A stretch of DNA of 64,000 nucleotides, from positions 62,001-126,000 of the forward strand of contig CAWBWU010000006.1 of NCBI GenBank assembly GCA_963792655.1, read 5' to 3'. The notes below the pieces were generated by a model. The model was not told the DNA's origin. It ran no database searches and was given only the letters and a program-made list of their open reading frames with translations. Origin of the DNA: DOZZ01 sp963792655. GTDB taxonomy: Bacteria > Acidobacteriota > Terriglobia > Bryobacterales > Bryobacteraceae. Position 1 is the stretch's first letter; each line of letters begins with the position of its first letter. Positions 29,793-38,976 of the stretch are shown here, in pieces. Made by a program: the position numbers and the translations under genes.

Positions 29793-30876
29793 CCGCGACG
29801 CGCGAAATCGCGTGCACCAGTTTTCGATAAGGCACGGCGTTTTCGAAAACAAGCATCTCGCCATCGCACCAACTTGCATAAAGCCACTTGGAGATGATGG
29901 CGAGCAGCTCCTGACGTTGTCGAGGCGCGTGCTGCACTGCGCCGGGCTGTTCCATCAGTTCACGCAAACGGCGGTCGAGCGATACCGGCTTGCCGTCCAC
30001 CAGTTCAAAGTCAAGGCGTCGAAGGCCTTGCCAGTGGCCTGCCTGCATTACGCCGAGTTCTACGCCGCCGCCGGTTGATCGTGTAATTGTGATCGCATTC
30101 AGCCGGTCGATATCGCGCGCCAACTCGTCTCGCAGCCTCAGCACGCCTTCCACTCGCTCTAACCGTTTGTGCTGGCGCGCGGCCTCTTCGAAATCCATGT
30201 CAGCGCTGCATTGCGCCCTCGCCGCGCTGATGGAAGTAATGAGCGACGCGCCTTCCGTGCTGAGAAACTGCGCGGCGCGATACACTTCGCTCGCGTACTC
30301 TTCGGCCGTCACTGCCTGCTGGCACGGTCGCGCGCACATGCTCATCTCGCCGTACATACAGCCCGGATGTTCGGGTGAGGGCGCAAGGTCTTCCTGGCAG
30401 CGGCGCAGTTGGAACAGCCCGAGATATTCCGATTCGAATCGCTCTGCCGAAGCACGGCTGCGAAAGGGTCCGACCGATAATGACCGTGCCCCGCTTAGTT
30501 GCGTCGTCACTAACGTTCGCGGGAACTCGTTGCTGAACACGAGCCGAACGTAGGACGGCATACGCAGCCGGATGGTACGCACGTAATCTTTCGGGAAGTG
30601 TTCGCGCGCGAGTTCATACAAGCGCAATGAAGATTCGAGCGTCGAGCCGGTTAGCCAATATTCAATGCTCGACACAGTGCTGCGCAGATTCAGCATGCGC
30701 GAGGGTGTTGCGCGTTCCGCAAGCAGACGCATCAAGCGACGCTTCAGCAGAGCAGTGCGCGCGAGGTATGGTTGCCCCTGCCCCGTGCGCAACAGAAACA
30801 CCGCGGGAACATCGGGCACTTCCGCCAGCGCCGCGTCGAGCCTTTGCAGATCGCCTTCGAACGCGATCGTCTGCAT
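29779..30876 (-). CDS. UvrC-like protein lacking the RNase H-like nuclease half
   Basis: 365 residues against about 600 for UvrC. The N-terminal region corresponds to the GIY-YIG domain (VPAVFLLRTGQGQPYLARTA, LKRRLMRLL), but the GIY and YIG signatures are changed to AVF and YLA. The middle keeps the UvrC cysteine cluster (CMYGEMSMCARPC) and a UVR motif (DMDFEEAARQHKRLERVE) that binds UvrB. The C-terminal nuclease and HhH region are missing. It might bind UvrB or DNA ends without cutting, or be a distinct family. It starts 9 bases after thrS and is probably cotranscribed. Confidence 0.8.
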   Translation of the reverse strand: MQTIAFEGDLQRLDAALAEVPDVPAVFLLRTGQGQPYLARTALLKRRLMRLLAERATPSRMLNLRSTVSSIEYWLTGSTLESSLRLYELAREHFPKDYVRTIRLRMPSYVRLVFSNEFPRTLVTTQLSGARSLSVGPFRSRASAERFESEYLGLFQLRRCQEDLAPSPEHPGCMYGEMSMCARPCQQAVTAEEYASEVYRAAQFLSTEGASLITSISAARAQCSADMDFEEAARQHKRLERVEGVLRLRDELARDIDRLNAITITRSTGGGVELGVMQAGHWQGLRRLDFELVDGKPVSLDRRLRELMEQPGAVQHAPRQRQELLAIISKWLYASWCDGEMLVFENAVPYRKLVHAISRVAATSP

Positions 30877-30885
30877 GGTGCTGAT

Positions 30886-32827
30886 CTACTCGTCGCCCGA
30901 ATGGTCCGCGATCAACTTCAACGTGCGGTCGATGAATTCCTGCAAGGGCTGTGCGCCTAGATCCGCGTGTTTGCGGTTGCGCACCGACACCTGCCCGCTC
31001 TGCGCTTCGCGATCTCCCACGACCAGCATGTAGGGAATCTTCTGCATCTGCGCCTCGCGGATTTTTAGGTTCACCTTTTCACTGCGGTCGTCCAGCGTCG
31101 CTCGAATACCCGCGTCGATCAGCTTCTGGTGCACCTCGCGTGCATAGTCATTCTGCCGGTCGGTAATCGGCATCACGATGGCCTGCACAGGGGAGAGCCA
31201 CACGGGGAAGGCGCCCGCATAGTGCTCGATCAGAATGCCGAAGAAGCGTTCGAGCGAACCAAACAACGCACGGTGCACCATCAAGGGCTGATGCGCCTTG
31301 CCGTCTTCACCGATGTACTCGAGCGAGAAGCGGCGCGGCAATGTGAAGTCGAACTGAATCGTCGAGAGCTGCCACTTGCGGCCAATCGCATCGACCAGCT
31401 TCATGTCGATCTTCGGCCCATAGAACGCGGCTTCGTCTTTCACCAGTGTCGCTTTTAAGCCCAAACGATTGGTGGCGTTGACAAGCGAACTTTCACCTAG
31501 CTGCCACTGCTCGGGCGATCCGTCGTACTTGCCGCTCGCACCGTCATCCCACGTGCTGATTTCCGCTTCGTATTCTTTGAAGCCGAAAGTAGTCAACGTG
31601 TCGATGGCAAACTGCACGCAGTTCACAACCTCTTGTTCTGCCTGCTCCGGAGTGCAAAAGATGTGCGCGTCATCCTGCGTAAAGCCGCGCACACGCATCA
31701 GGCCATGCAGAGTGCCGGAACGTTCATAGCGATAAACCGTGCCCAACTCGCCGAGACGCACCGGCAACTCGCGATAGCTGCGCTGGCGATCCGCATAGAT
31801 CAGGATGTGGAACGGACAGTTCATCGGTTTGAGCTGATATTCCGCGCCTTCCACCTCGATCGGCTTGAACATGTTCTCGTTGTAGTAGTTGAAGTGACCT
31901 GAGGTCTTCCAAAGATCCAGGCGCGCAATGTGCGGCGTGTACACGAGCGAGTAGCCGCGCTTTAAATACTGATCGCGCATCCAGTCTTCGAGCTCTTTGC
32001 GGATGATGCCGCCCTTCGGATGAAAGAAGATCAGGCCAGGCCCGCCGAGCTCTTGAATGCTGAACAGATCGAGTTCTTTGCCAAGCTTTCGATGGTCGCG
32101 CTTCTTTGCTTCCTCGAGCTTGTTGAGGTACTCGTCCTGCTCCTTCTTCGTGAACCAAGCGGTGCCGTAGATGCGTTGCAGCTGCTGATTGTGTTCGTCG
32201 CCTTTCCAGTAGGCGCCGGCAACAGAGAGCAGCTTGAAGGCTTTTATTTTTGAAGTCGAGGGCAGGTGCGGGCCGCGGCAGAAATCAATGAATTGCGGAC
32301 CGAGCGTGTACTCACTGAAAACGTCGTCGGCTTTTTCTTCGATCAGCTCGACCTTCATGTTTTCACCGAGCTTGCGGTACTTCTCGAGTCCTTCTGGCTT
32401 GGACGTGAGCACGCGTTCGTACTTCAGATCGCGCGCCTGGATCTCCCACATCTTGGCTTCGAGCTTTTCCAGGTCTTCGGTCGTGAACGGCTTGTCACGA
32501 TCAAAGTCGTAATAGAAGCCGTTCTCGATGGGCGGACCGACCCCGAGCTTCGTCTTGCGGGAACAATTCAAGCACAGCCGCCGCGAGCAAGTGCGCGGTC
32601 GAATGGCGATAAACCTCAAGTGCGTCAGTGTCCTTCACCGTGAGTAGTTGCAGCGTGGCATCCGACTCGAGCGGACGGGTGAGGTCATAGAGCTGCCCGT
32701 TCACGCGCGACACAATGGCCGCATCGGCAAGACGCGGGCTGATGGAACGCGCAATCTCAAGTGGAGTGGTCCCGGCCTCGACAGCTTTGACACTGCCGTC
32801 GGGCAAGGTGATCTGAATACTGCTCAT
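30886..32827 (-). CDS. thrS: Threonyl-tRNA synthetase (one frameshift)
   Basis: About 646 residues after repair, the normal ThrRS length. Order: TGS domain (1-62), editing domain with HSTAHLLAAAV and the CRGPHLPST loop, class II core with zinc Cys in MNCPFHILIY, motif 2 (RYERSGTLHGLMRVRGFTQDD), motif 3 (MVHRALFGSLERF) and anticodon-binding domain. One extra base at about 32555-32557 breaks the frame between FP and TKLGVGPPIENGFYYD; as this gene is essential, a sequence error is very likely. A TAAAAT -10-like box at 32835-32840 lies so close that the mRNA may be leaderless. Confidence 0.92.
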
Positions 32828-32904
32828 AAGGGAAATTTTAGGTTAGCAAACACGCCCACTTGGAATACCGAGCAATAGGTTGCCGTACTGGTTTGAAAAC
32901 CGGG

Positions 32905-33360
32905 TTACTTCGCTCGGCGAAGGCGCTTGTCGATGTGCTCGGTTTTGGGCACGTCAAAGCGAATCGTCCCAAACTCCGGATGCAACGGATTCAGAATGTA
33001 GTTGTTCTCCGAACGAATTGCTGCGGACGGCACACAAAGCGCGGCTGTGCGGAGCGAACGCGCCCATTCTGTCCCGCGATTCGCCGTCTCCCGTCCTGAG
33101 TCTTCGTCGGGCCATCCATCGGGCAGATCGTTCAGCTCGATCGTTTCAATGGTCAAGCTTCGAGGAACATCGATCACGATGACTTGGTACTCAGACGGAA
33201 TTGCACCATAGTGAACAATAATTTCAAGAGCGGCAAGCGACCGGGTAGCCGAGGTGTAGATGACCGGAGTGCCGGGCAAATTCCAACGCCCGCCGAACCG
33301 TTTCGCCCCCTCGCCGCTATCAGCGGCATAGAGCCGGCTAGCGAGACGGTAGACGAACAT
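32905..33360 (-). CDS. RES-domain toxin
   Basis: 151 residues covering one RES domain. The residues that name the family are present: Arg in VYRLAS, GGRWNLPGTPVIYTS, a Glu in AALEIIVH and a Ser in AIRSENNYILNP. RES toxins (for example MbcT and ParT relatives) are NAD+ phosphorylases or ADP-ribosyl transferases, arresting growth unless bound by a cognate antitoxin. The gene starts 3 bases after the antitoxin stop, in the normal antitoxin-first order. Length and motifs argue for an active toxin. Confidence 0.9.
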   Translation of the reverse strand: MFVYRLASRLYAADSGEGAKRFGGRWNLPGTPVIYTSATRSLAALEIIVHYGAIPSEYQVIVIDVPRSLTIETIELNDLPDGWPDEDSGRETANRGTEWARSLRTAALCVPSAAIRSENNYILNPLHPEFGTIRFDVPKTEHIDKRLRRAK

Positions 33361-33363
33361 CGT

Positions 33364-33767
33364 TCAGTAGATTCCGTGCTCTATCCGCCCGAGTACTGTT
33401 TCCACTTCCTTGCGCCCCTGTTTGGTGTTCATCACCGAAAACGGCGTTCTGCCGCGCAGCGCGGGGATTGGCGTCTGCATCCATTCCGCCAGCCGCTCTG
33501 GTGAGCCAAGAACAGCCAACGCATTTTGCATCACATCGGCCGCTTCGTCTTTTGCGACCTTCTTGGTCTTCGGAACGGCTCGTGTTGAACGCACTTTGAC
33601 GAGAGGCCCGACACCAGGCAGAACGAACACTCCGTTCTTCTTCACTTCGTTCCTGCAAGGTTCGCAAGTTCGTCCAGAAACAGCCGGGCGGTCTTACTCG
33701 GCACTTCTCCAGCTACGGCAAGCGCACGGACCATTTCAGCCTGCGACATATGTTGATGGGCGGCCAT
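33364..33767 (-). CDS. Antitoxin: HU-like N-terminal half joined to MbcA/ParS/Xre C-terminal domain (one frame break)
   Basis: Two abutting frames make one protein of about 134 residues. The first (33642-33767, 41 residues, MSQAEMVRALAVAGEVPSKT, then LFLDELANLAG) matches the helical start of HU-family proteins. The second (33364-33645) continues with EVKKNGVFVLPGVGPLVKV, the HU beta-sheet start, then becomes a DUF2384-type toxin-binding domain (NALAVLGSPERLAEWMQTP, LRGRTPFSVM, GRIEHGIY). The frames overlap as GTGA; a missing base at about 33645-33650 would join them. Antitoxins of RES toxins normally carry a Xre helix-turn-helix here. The gene precedes the RES toxin. Confidence 0.78.
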
Positions 33768-33807
33768 TTGTCCTAAATCCAAAATACCGCAACCGCTTCG
33801 GAATCTC

Positions 33808-36705
33808 TCAAAACACCAACCGCAACCCCAACTGCGCCGCGCGTGGCAATCCCACCGTCGTGCCAGGTCCGAAGAAGTCTCCCAAAGCCCCTGCCGGAAC
33901 GCGCAAATCCCGCGACGTGATCGGGCGCAGGACGCTGCAATCCGAATTGACGCACGCATGCTGCACGTTGCCGTATTCTTCGGCTGGCACCGGCAACTGT
34001 GCAAGCGATCCTGCATAGTTATTGCCGGGGTTCTGACGGTTCAGCACGTTGAACACTTCGACAAACGCCAGTAACCGCGCGCGTTCACCGAAGCTGAATT
34101 CACGCGTGACGCGCATGTCGATCTGCTGGAACGGCGTGCCACGAAACTGATCGAGCGTTGTTTGCCGCCCGTTGATGATTGCGCGGTCATTGGTGTCGAT
34201 GCCATCGCCGTTGACGTCTTCGGGCGTAGTCAGCGTAAAGGGCCGCGCGCTTTCGAACTGCGACAGAGTGCTCAATTGCAGCCTGCCTGGCAAACGAAAG
34301 ACGCCTGCGATGACGAAGCGATGCCGCACGTCCTCACCGGACGGGCCGTGATCGCCGGGCGCGAAAGCGTTCGTCGCGTTCGACACGCCGTTGACGTAAT
34401 CGAAAAGCTCACCAACCGTTGCGCCGTAGGTTCGGGCGTTCGCGAGCGTGTAGTGCGCATTCAGATCGAACCGGCGTGAGAACTGATGACGCAGCGTAAA
34501 TGACACGGCATCGTACGTCGAACGATTGTCGCTGCGAAACACACTGGCATTCGGCGCATTCTCAGGCAGATTGATGCCGGCCACATATTCATACCGGCGA
34601 TACTGGTGCACGCCCTGTTGGTGCTGATACTCGGCGGCAGCATGCCACGACGAAAACGCATGCTCGACACCGGCTGTTGCCTGCACCGCATATGGGGTTT
34701 TGTACGCCGGATCAATCACTGCGGCTTGATCCACGGGGCCCGGGTTGTTGACGGCCTGGAATGCTTCGATCCAGCCATTCTGCGCAAGGTCGTTGTAGTA
34801 AAGACCGAAGCCCGCGCGAATCACGGTGTTGCCGGAGGCGCCCGGCGAGTACGCGATGCCGATGCGCGGCGCGATCGCCTTGCGGTAATCGTGCGGAGTG
34901 CCTTGCGCGAACTGCACGCCCAGAGGACGCAGGGCCAGTAATCCGGGGTTGTGGCTCTGATCCATCCCGTTCGCATCGAACAGACCGAAGGTCGTGTCGT
35001 AACGCAGGCCCACATTGATCGTGAACGACGGCCGCACGCGCCAGGAGTCCTGAACATACATGCCTAGCCGTTGCACGTTCTGGTGCACGGCGCCATTCTG
35101 CTCGGGCGTGCTCGACGCACCCGCAAGAAGATCAGCCTGAAACGCAGCGGCGTTCTGCAGATAGTAGCTCGGGTCCGAAGGGAACGAGTACAGCGTCTCG
35201 GCATTCGACGAGAGCGTCGCGTTCAGCACCGGTTCGTGAATGAAGTTGATGCCGAACTTCACGCTGTGCGCTGATTGCGCGTGCTGCACGTCGTAGCGCA
35301 GTTGGTATTTTTGTTGATTGCGGTCGATGGGGAATGCAGTGATCGCCGTCGCGAACTGGTTGTCGCCGTAAGTTTCGAGTCCTGACGTGGTGAGCACGTT
35401 CGAACTAAACGGGAACGCGAGCGCCAGCCCGAGCTGCGAATTGCGCTGCTTCGTGTTGTGAAAGCCGCTCGCCTGCAGCACCAGCGATGATGCCCATGCC
35501 GGAGTGAACTCAAACTGATTGCTCAATAGAAGCGACTCCGCATGAGTCACGTTGGTCGCGCCCGCCGAAGGGAGCGTGGCTTGTTGAATCAAATCGTTCT
35601 CGGTGCGGTTGCGATCGAAGCTGCCGCGCGCAAACCAGTGCGACCGCGCCGACTGATCCCAATCGACGCGTGACGAGAAGATCACGTCGCGAAAAGGCAC
35701 CGGCGTGAATTGCGGGATGGTTATGTTCGAAACGCCGGGAATCAGATGCATCGCTGCCAGCGAAGCCAAAGCCTGGAACTCCGACGACGTGTTGCTGCTA
35801 TAGGCCACGCTCGCATTCTCGTCAACGTACTCGAGTGACGAGAAGAACCACAGCTTGCCTCTACGCAGCGGGCCGCCAAGGCTGCCGACGAAGTTGCGGC
35901 GGGAGAACGGCTGCTTGGGATCCGGAAACGGGTTGTCGATTTCGTTGCGGGCATTCAGCGCGTTCTCGCGCAGGAACATCGCCGCGCCGCCATGCCAGGT
36001 GTCCTCGCCCCGGCGCGTCGCGATTACGACCGAGCCGCCGTTGGTTCGCGACGTGTCGGCATCGAACTGCGCCGTGCGCACCGAGAACTCCTGCATCGCA
36101 TCGGGCGAATAGTTTTGCAGGAACCCGCCGATGTAATCGTCGTTATTGTCGCCGCCATCGATCGAGAGATCGACATTCAAACCGGAGCTGCCGCCAAACG
36201 AGACTGCGGTGATGCGCGCTTTTGTCGGGTCGGACGGTTCCACGGGAAGCGCGGTCGGCGCAAGGTAAGCCACGTTGGCGAAGCTGCGGCTGGCAAGCGG
36301 GACATCTTCCAACTCGCGGCGAGTCACGACTGCTTTCTGGGTATTGGTAGTCGTCTCTAACGTGTCCCTGACCGTGACGCTCGTATCGGCGACGCCCACC
36401 TCGAGCTTGATGTTCACCGTCGCGGTAGAGCTGACCGTGATGTTGACCGCATATTCAGCGGGCGCGAAGCCGGGCGACGTTACTTTGACCTGATACAACG
36501 CCGGCTGTAAATCGGAAAAACGAAATCGCCCTTGCGCATCGGATGACGCGCTGTGGCGTTGATGAATGTCCGGCGCATGCGCCTCGATCGCTGCGTTCGG
36601 CACGAAAGCGCCTGACGCATCCTGCACCGTTCCCACCAGCCCGCCACGAGACTCTTGCGCCAGCGACGCCGCCGCGATGGTGAACAGGAGAACGATAAAT
36701 TTCAT
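33808..36705 (-). CDS. Oar-type TonB-dependent receptor
   Basis: 965 residues. Signal peptide (MKFIVLLFTIAAASLAQ), then a carboxypeptidase-regulatory-like beta-sandwich at about 20-105 (GLVGTVQDASGAFVPNAAIEA, GRFRFSDLQPALYQVKV), a plug (about 115-240, with SIDGGDNNDDYIGGFLQN) and a large beta-barrel ending in aromatic LGLRLVF. This is the Oar/CarboxypepD_reg-like receptor group that is greatly expanded in Acidobacteria; ligands are usually carbohydrates or peptides, unknown here. It overlaps the upstream AlgD-type gene by 4 bases (ATGA), suggesting coupled expression. It ends 40 bases before the toxin-antitoxin pair. Confidence 0.9.
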   Translation of the reverse strand: MKFIVLLFTIAAASLAQESRGGLVGTVQDASGAFVPNAAIEAHAPDIHQRHSASSDAQGRFRFSDLQPALYQVKVTSPGFAPAEYAVNITVSSTATVNIKLEVGVADTSVTVRDTLETTTNTQKAVVTRRELEDVPLASRSFANVAYLAPTALPVEPSDPTKARITAVSFGGSSGLNVDLSIDGGDNNDDYIGGFLQNYSPDAMQEFSVRTAQFDADTSRTNGGSVVIATRRGEDTWHGGAAMFLRENALNARNEIDNPFPDPKQPFSRRNFVGSLGGPLRRGKLWFFSSLEYVDENASVAYSSNTSSEFQALASLAAMHLIPGVSNITIPQFTPVPFRDVIFSSRVDWDQSARSHWFARGSFDRNRTENDLIQQATLPSAGATNVTHAESLLLSNQFEFTPAWASSLVLQASGFHNTKQRNSQLGLALAFPFSSNVLTTSGLETYGDNQFATAITAFPIDRNQQKYQLRYDVQHAQSAHSVKFGINFIHEPVLNATLSSNAETLYSFPSDPSYYLQNAAAFQADLLAGASSTPEQNGAVHQNVQRLGMYVQDSWRVRPSFTINVGLRYDTTFGLFDANGMDQSHNPGLLALRPLGVQFAQGTPHDYRKAIAPRIGIAYSPGASGNTVIRAGFGLYYNDLAQNGWIEAFQAVNNPGPVDQAAVIDPAYKTPYAVQATAGVEHAFSSWHAAAEYQHQQGVHQYRRYEYVAGINLPENAPNASVFRSDNRSTYDAVSFTLRHQFSRRFDLNAHYTLANARTYGATVGELFDYVNGVSNATNAFAPGDHGPSGEDVRHRFVIAGVFRLPGRLQLSTLSQFESARPFTLTTPEDVNGDGIDTNDRAIINGRQTTLDQFRGTPFQQIDMRVTREFSFGERARLLAFVEVFNVLNRQNPGNNYAGSLAQLPVPAEEYGNVQHACVNSDCSVLRPITSRDLRVPAGALGDFFGPGTTVGLPRAAQLGLRLVF

Positions 36706-37964
36706 AGCTGTACGAGATTGAGTACCGGCAGTCCCGCTTCACGCAGCCGCGTTTCAAACGCCGCACCGGGCTTCTGCGCAATTACCAGATGATCGCACCA
36801 ACCGGCGACGTCTTCGAACGAACTCACCAGCAGTTTGCCGATGTGCGGCAGCGCGTTGAGTACGAACTGGCGGTTCGCGCCGTAGATGTCTTCGAGTTTG
36901 ATGTGTGGATCGAAGACGCGCAGATCGCGCCCCTTGCCGATCAAGTATTCGATCAGCGACACGACGGGGCTTTCGCGCAGATCGTCGGTGTTCTCTTTGA
37001 AAGCGAGACCGAAGATGCCGATACGCTTCGCCGGCAGGTTCGCGACGGATTGAATCGCGCGCAGCAAGTGAGCCTCGTTCGACGGCAAGACGTTTTCGAG
37101 CAGGGGCAGGTCCAGGTCCAGCCGCTGCGCCCGGTAGGTCAGCGCGCGCAGGTCTTTGGGCAGGCACGAGCCGCCGAAAGCAAAACCTGGCGTCAGATAT
37201 GCGGGCGAGATGTTGAGCTTCACATCCTGACAAAGCGTCTGCATGACTTCAACCGCCGGGATGTCGAGCGAGGCACAAACGGTTCCGATCTCGTTCGCGA
37301 AGCCGATCTTGAGCGCGTGAAAGCAATTGCACGCGTACTTGATCATCTCGGCCGTGCGCAGCGTGACGAGGCAAGGCTTTACGGGGAGGTCACGATAAAG
37401 ATCGGCAACGAATTGCACAGCTTCGCGATTACCGCCGCCCACCACGAGCAGCGAGGGCTCAAGGAAATCGCGCACCGCCGTGCCTTCGCGCAGGAACTCG
37501 GGGTTCGAGACAATCACGGCCTGCTCATGCCCGCCCAGCGCGGCAGCGACAACTTCTTCGCACGTGCCCGGAAAAACAGTGCTGCGTACCGCAACGATCA
37601 GGCGCTTCGAACGGCCGTCCAGCAGCCGCGCGATATCTTCTGCAACGCGCCGCAACTGCCCGAGCCCCAGGTTTCCGTTGGCTTCAGACGGGGTGCCGAC
37701 GCAGATCAGCGCCACGTCAGCATCGGCAAGCGCAGTGGCTAGTTCCGTCGTGGCCGACAGGAGCTGCTTCCCGACGCCTTCCGCAATAATCTCCTGCAGG
37801 CCGGGTTCATAGAACGGCGCCTTGCCCGCGAGGACATTCTGAACTTTGAAATCGTCACGGTCGACGCCGGTGACTCGATGGCCCAATTTCGCCAGACAGG
37901 CGGCGGTGACGCAACCGACATAACCCAGGCCGAGCACCGCAATGCGGGCTTCTGTTTCCAACAC
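36702..37964 (-). CDS. GDP-mannose/UDP-glucose dehydrogenase family, AlgD-like
   Basis: 420 residues from GTG 37964, which puts the NAD motif (IAVLGLGYVGCVTAACLAKLG) near the start; an ATG at 38030 adds 22 unconvincing residues. Oxidation of the sugar-nucleotide C6 alcohol to the acid uses the catalytic Cys in FAFGGSCLPKDLRALTYRA, a sequence most like GDP-mannose 6-dehydrogenase. Other marks: CVGTPSEANGNLGL, VRSTVFPGTCEE, NPEFLREGTAV and FKENTDDLRESP. It supplies uronic acids for exopolysaccharide. It ends in an ATGA overlap with the Oar receptor. No polymerase genes are nearby. Substrate by similarity only. Confidence 0.88.
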   Translation of the reverse strand: MLETEARIAVLGLGYVGCVTAACLAKLGHRVTGVDRDDFKVQNVLAGKAPFYEPGLQEIIAEGVGKQLLSATTELATALADADVALICVGTPSEANGNLGLGQLRRVAEDIARLLDGRSKRLIVAVRSTVFPGTCEEVVAAALGGHEQAVIVSNPEFLREGTAVRDFLEPSLLVVGGGNREAVQFVADLYRDLPVKPCLVTLRTAEMIKYACNCFHALKIGFANEIGTVCASLDIPAVEVMQTLCQDVKLNISPAYLTPGFAFGGSCLPKDLRALTYRAQRLDLDLPLLENVLPSNEAHLLRAIQSVANLPAKRIGIFGLAFKENTDDLRESPVVSLIEYLIGKGRDLRVFDPHIKLEDIYGANRQFVLNALPHIGKLLVSSFEDVAGWCDHLVIAQKPGAAFETRLREAGLPVLNLVQL

Positions 37965-38095
37965 GTTGGTTAGTATGCCACGAGGCCGGAAGACGGCTTG
38001 CCGCACGGGCCGGCAGCGGTAATAGCCCATGCCTTTCTTGACTTCGGGATATGCGGTAGTTTAATGTGACGGTTCGTTTGATCGAATCGGCTGGC

Positions 38096-38533
38096 ATGTC
38101 GGAAAACCACAACGGGACATTACCCGTCGAGAAGGATCTGGAGTCCAACCTCGAAGCTGTTGATAGCGCCGAGTCGCTCGTGATGGAGGCCGCTGAGAAA
38201 GCCGGTTTCGACGAAGACGAAGCCCATCAGATCGGGATGGCGGTGCGCGAGTGTATGGTGAACGCGGTTGTGCATGGCAATCGCTACAGCGCGCATAAGA
38301 AGGTGCACTTCTCGGTTTTCAGGCACGACGACGAATTTACGATTAAGATTGCTGATCAGGGCGAGGGTTTCGAATTGCAAGAGGTGCCCGACCCGCTGGC
38401 GGAGGAAAACTTGTTGCGGCACTCCGGACGGGGGATGTTCCTCATCCGGGCGTTTATGGACTCTTTAGATATCCGGAAGCTGAGTCCGAACGGAACCGAA
38501 GTGACGCTGGTGAAACATATCGGGCCGAAGTAG
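38096..38533 (+). CDS. RsbW-type ATP-binding anti-sigma kinase
   Basis: 145 residues from ATG 38096 (a GTG at 38066 is an alternative). A single GHKL ATPase domain: N-box ECMVNAVVHGNRY, G1 IADQGEGFEL and a short lid followed by HSGRGMFLIRAFMD. In partner switching these proteins bind a sigma factor or phosphorylate a STAS protein on serine. The next gene, 43 bases downstream, is such a STAS protein, so the two form the classic pair; no sigma factor is adjacent. The closest phosphatase is the RsbU-type gene at 17359. Confidence 0.9.
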   Translation: MSENHNGTLPVEKDLESNLEAVDSAESLVMEAAEKAGFDEDEAHQIGMAVRECMVNAVVHGNRYSAHKKVHFSVFRHDDEFTIKIADQGEGFELQEVPDPLAEENLLRHSGRGMFLIRAFMDSLDIRKLSPNGTEVTLVKHIGPK

Positions 38534-38576
38534 GGCCGACACATTCAGGCATTTCTATAGAAAACGAGGAACATAA

Positions 38577-38921
38577 GTGAGCGTCAAACTGAACACTCGA
38601 CAAGTGGGAGATGTAAGCGTTCTTGACTGCGCGGGCCGCATTACGCTGGGCGAGGGCTCGAGCATGCTGCGCGATGCTTTGCGCGACCTGGTCGCGCAGG
38701 GCCACAAGAAAGTACTGTTGAACCTTAGCGAGGTTTCTTATATCGATAGCTCGGGAATCGGAGAACTGGTTTCCGCATTCACTTCCGTTGCCAACCAGGG
38801 CGGGACGCTGAAGTTGCTGGGGCTCAACAAGCGCGTGAAAGATCTGTTGCAGATCACAAAGCTCTACACTGTTTTCGAAGTGCACGACGACGAAGCGTCG
38901 GCAATCCGCAGTTTCTCGTAA
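38577..38921 (+). CDS. STAS-domain anti-anti-sigma factor
   Basis: 114 residues from GTG 38577, with a GAGGA ribosome site upstream. One STAS domain, acceptor S58 in YIDSSGIGELVS. It is the predicted substrate of the RsbW-type kinase encoded just before it. It is a paralogue of the STAS protein at 17022, with the same length of N-terminal part and the same serine position. A strong hairpin follows at 38941. Confidence 0.92.
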   Translation: MSVKLNTRQVGDVSVLDCAGRITLGEGSSMLRDALRDLVAQGHKKVLLNLSEVSYIDSSGIGELVSAFTSVANQGGTLKLLGLNKRVKDLLQITKLYTVFEVHDDEASAIRSFS

Positions 38922-38940
38922 CCTCAACCTGCGCGGGCGA

Positions 38941-38966
38941 GGGGACCGGTCAGGTGACCGGCCCCC
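38941..38966. terminator. Hairpin between convergent genes, possible bidirectional terminator
   Basis: The arms at 38941-38952 and 38955-38966 pair over 12 positions with a single A/C mismatch and a 2-base loop. It lies between the STAS gene and the convergent aldehyde dehydrogenase gene. No T-run follows on either side, so it is not a standard intrinsic terminator. Confidence 0.5.
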
Positions 38967-38976
38967 AAACCGCGCG

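Noticed and set aside
38941..38966. Calling the strong hairpin a standard intrinsic terminator
   Set aside because: There is no T-run on either strand; I list it only as a possible bidirectional signal.
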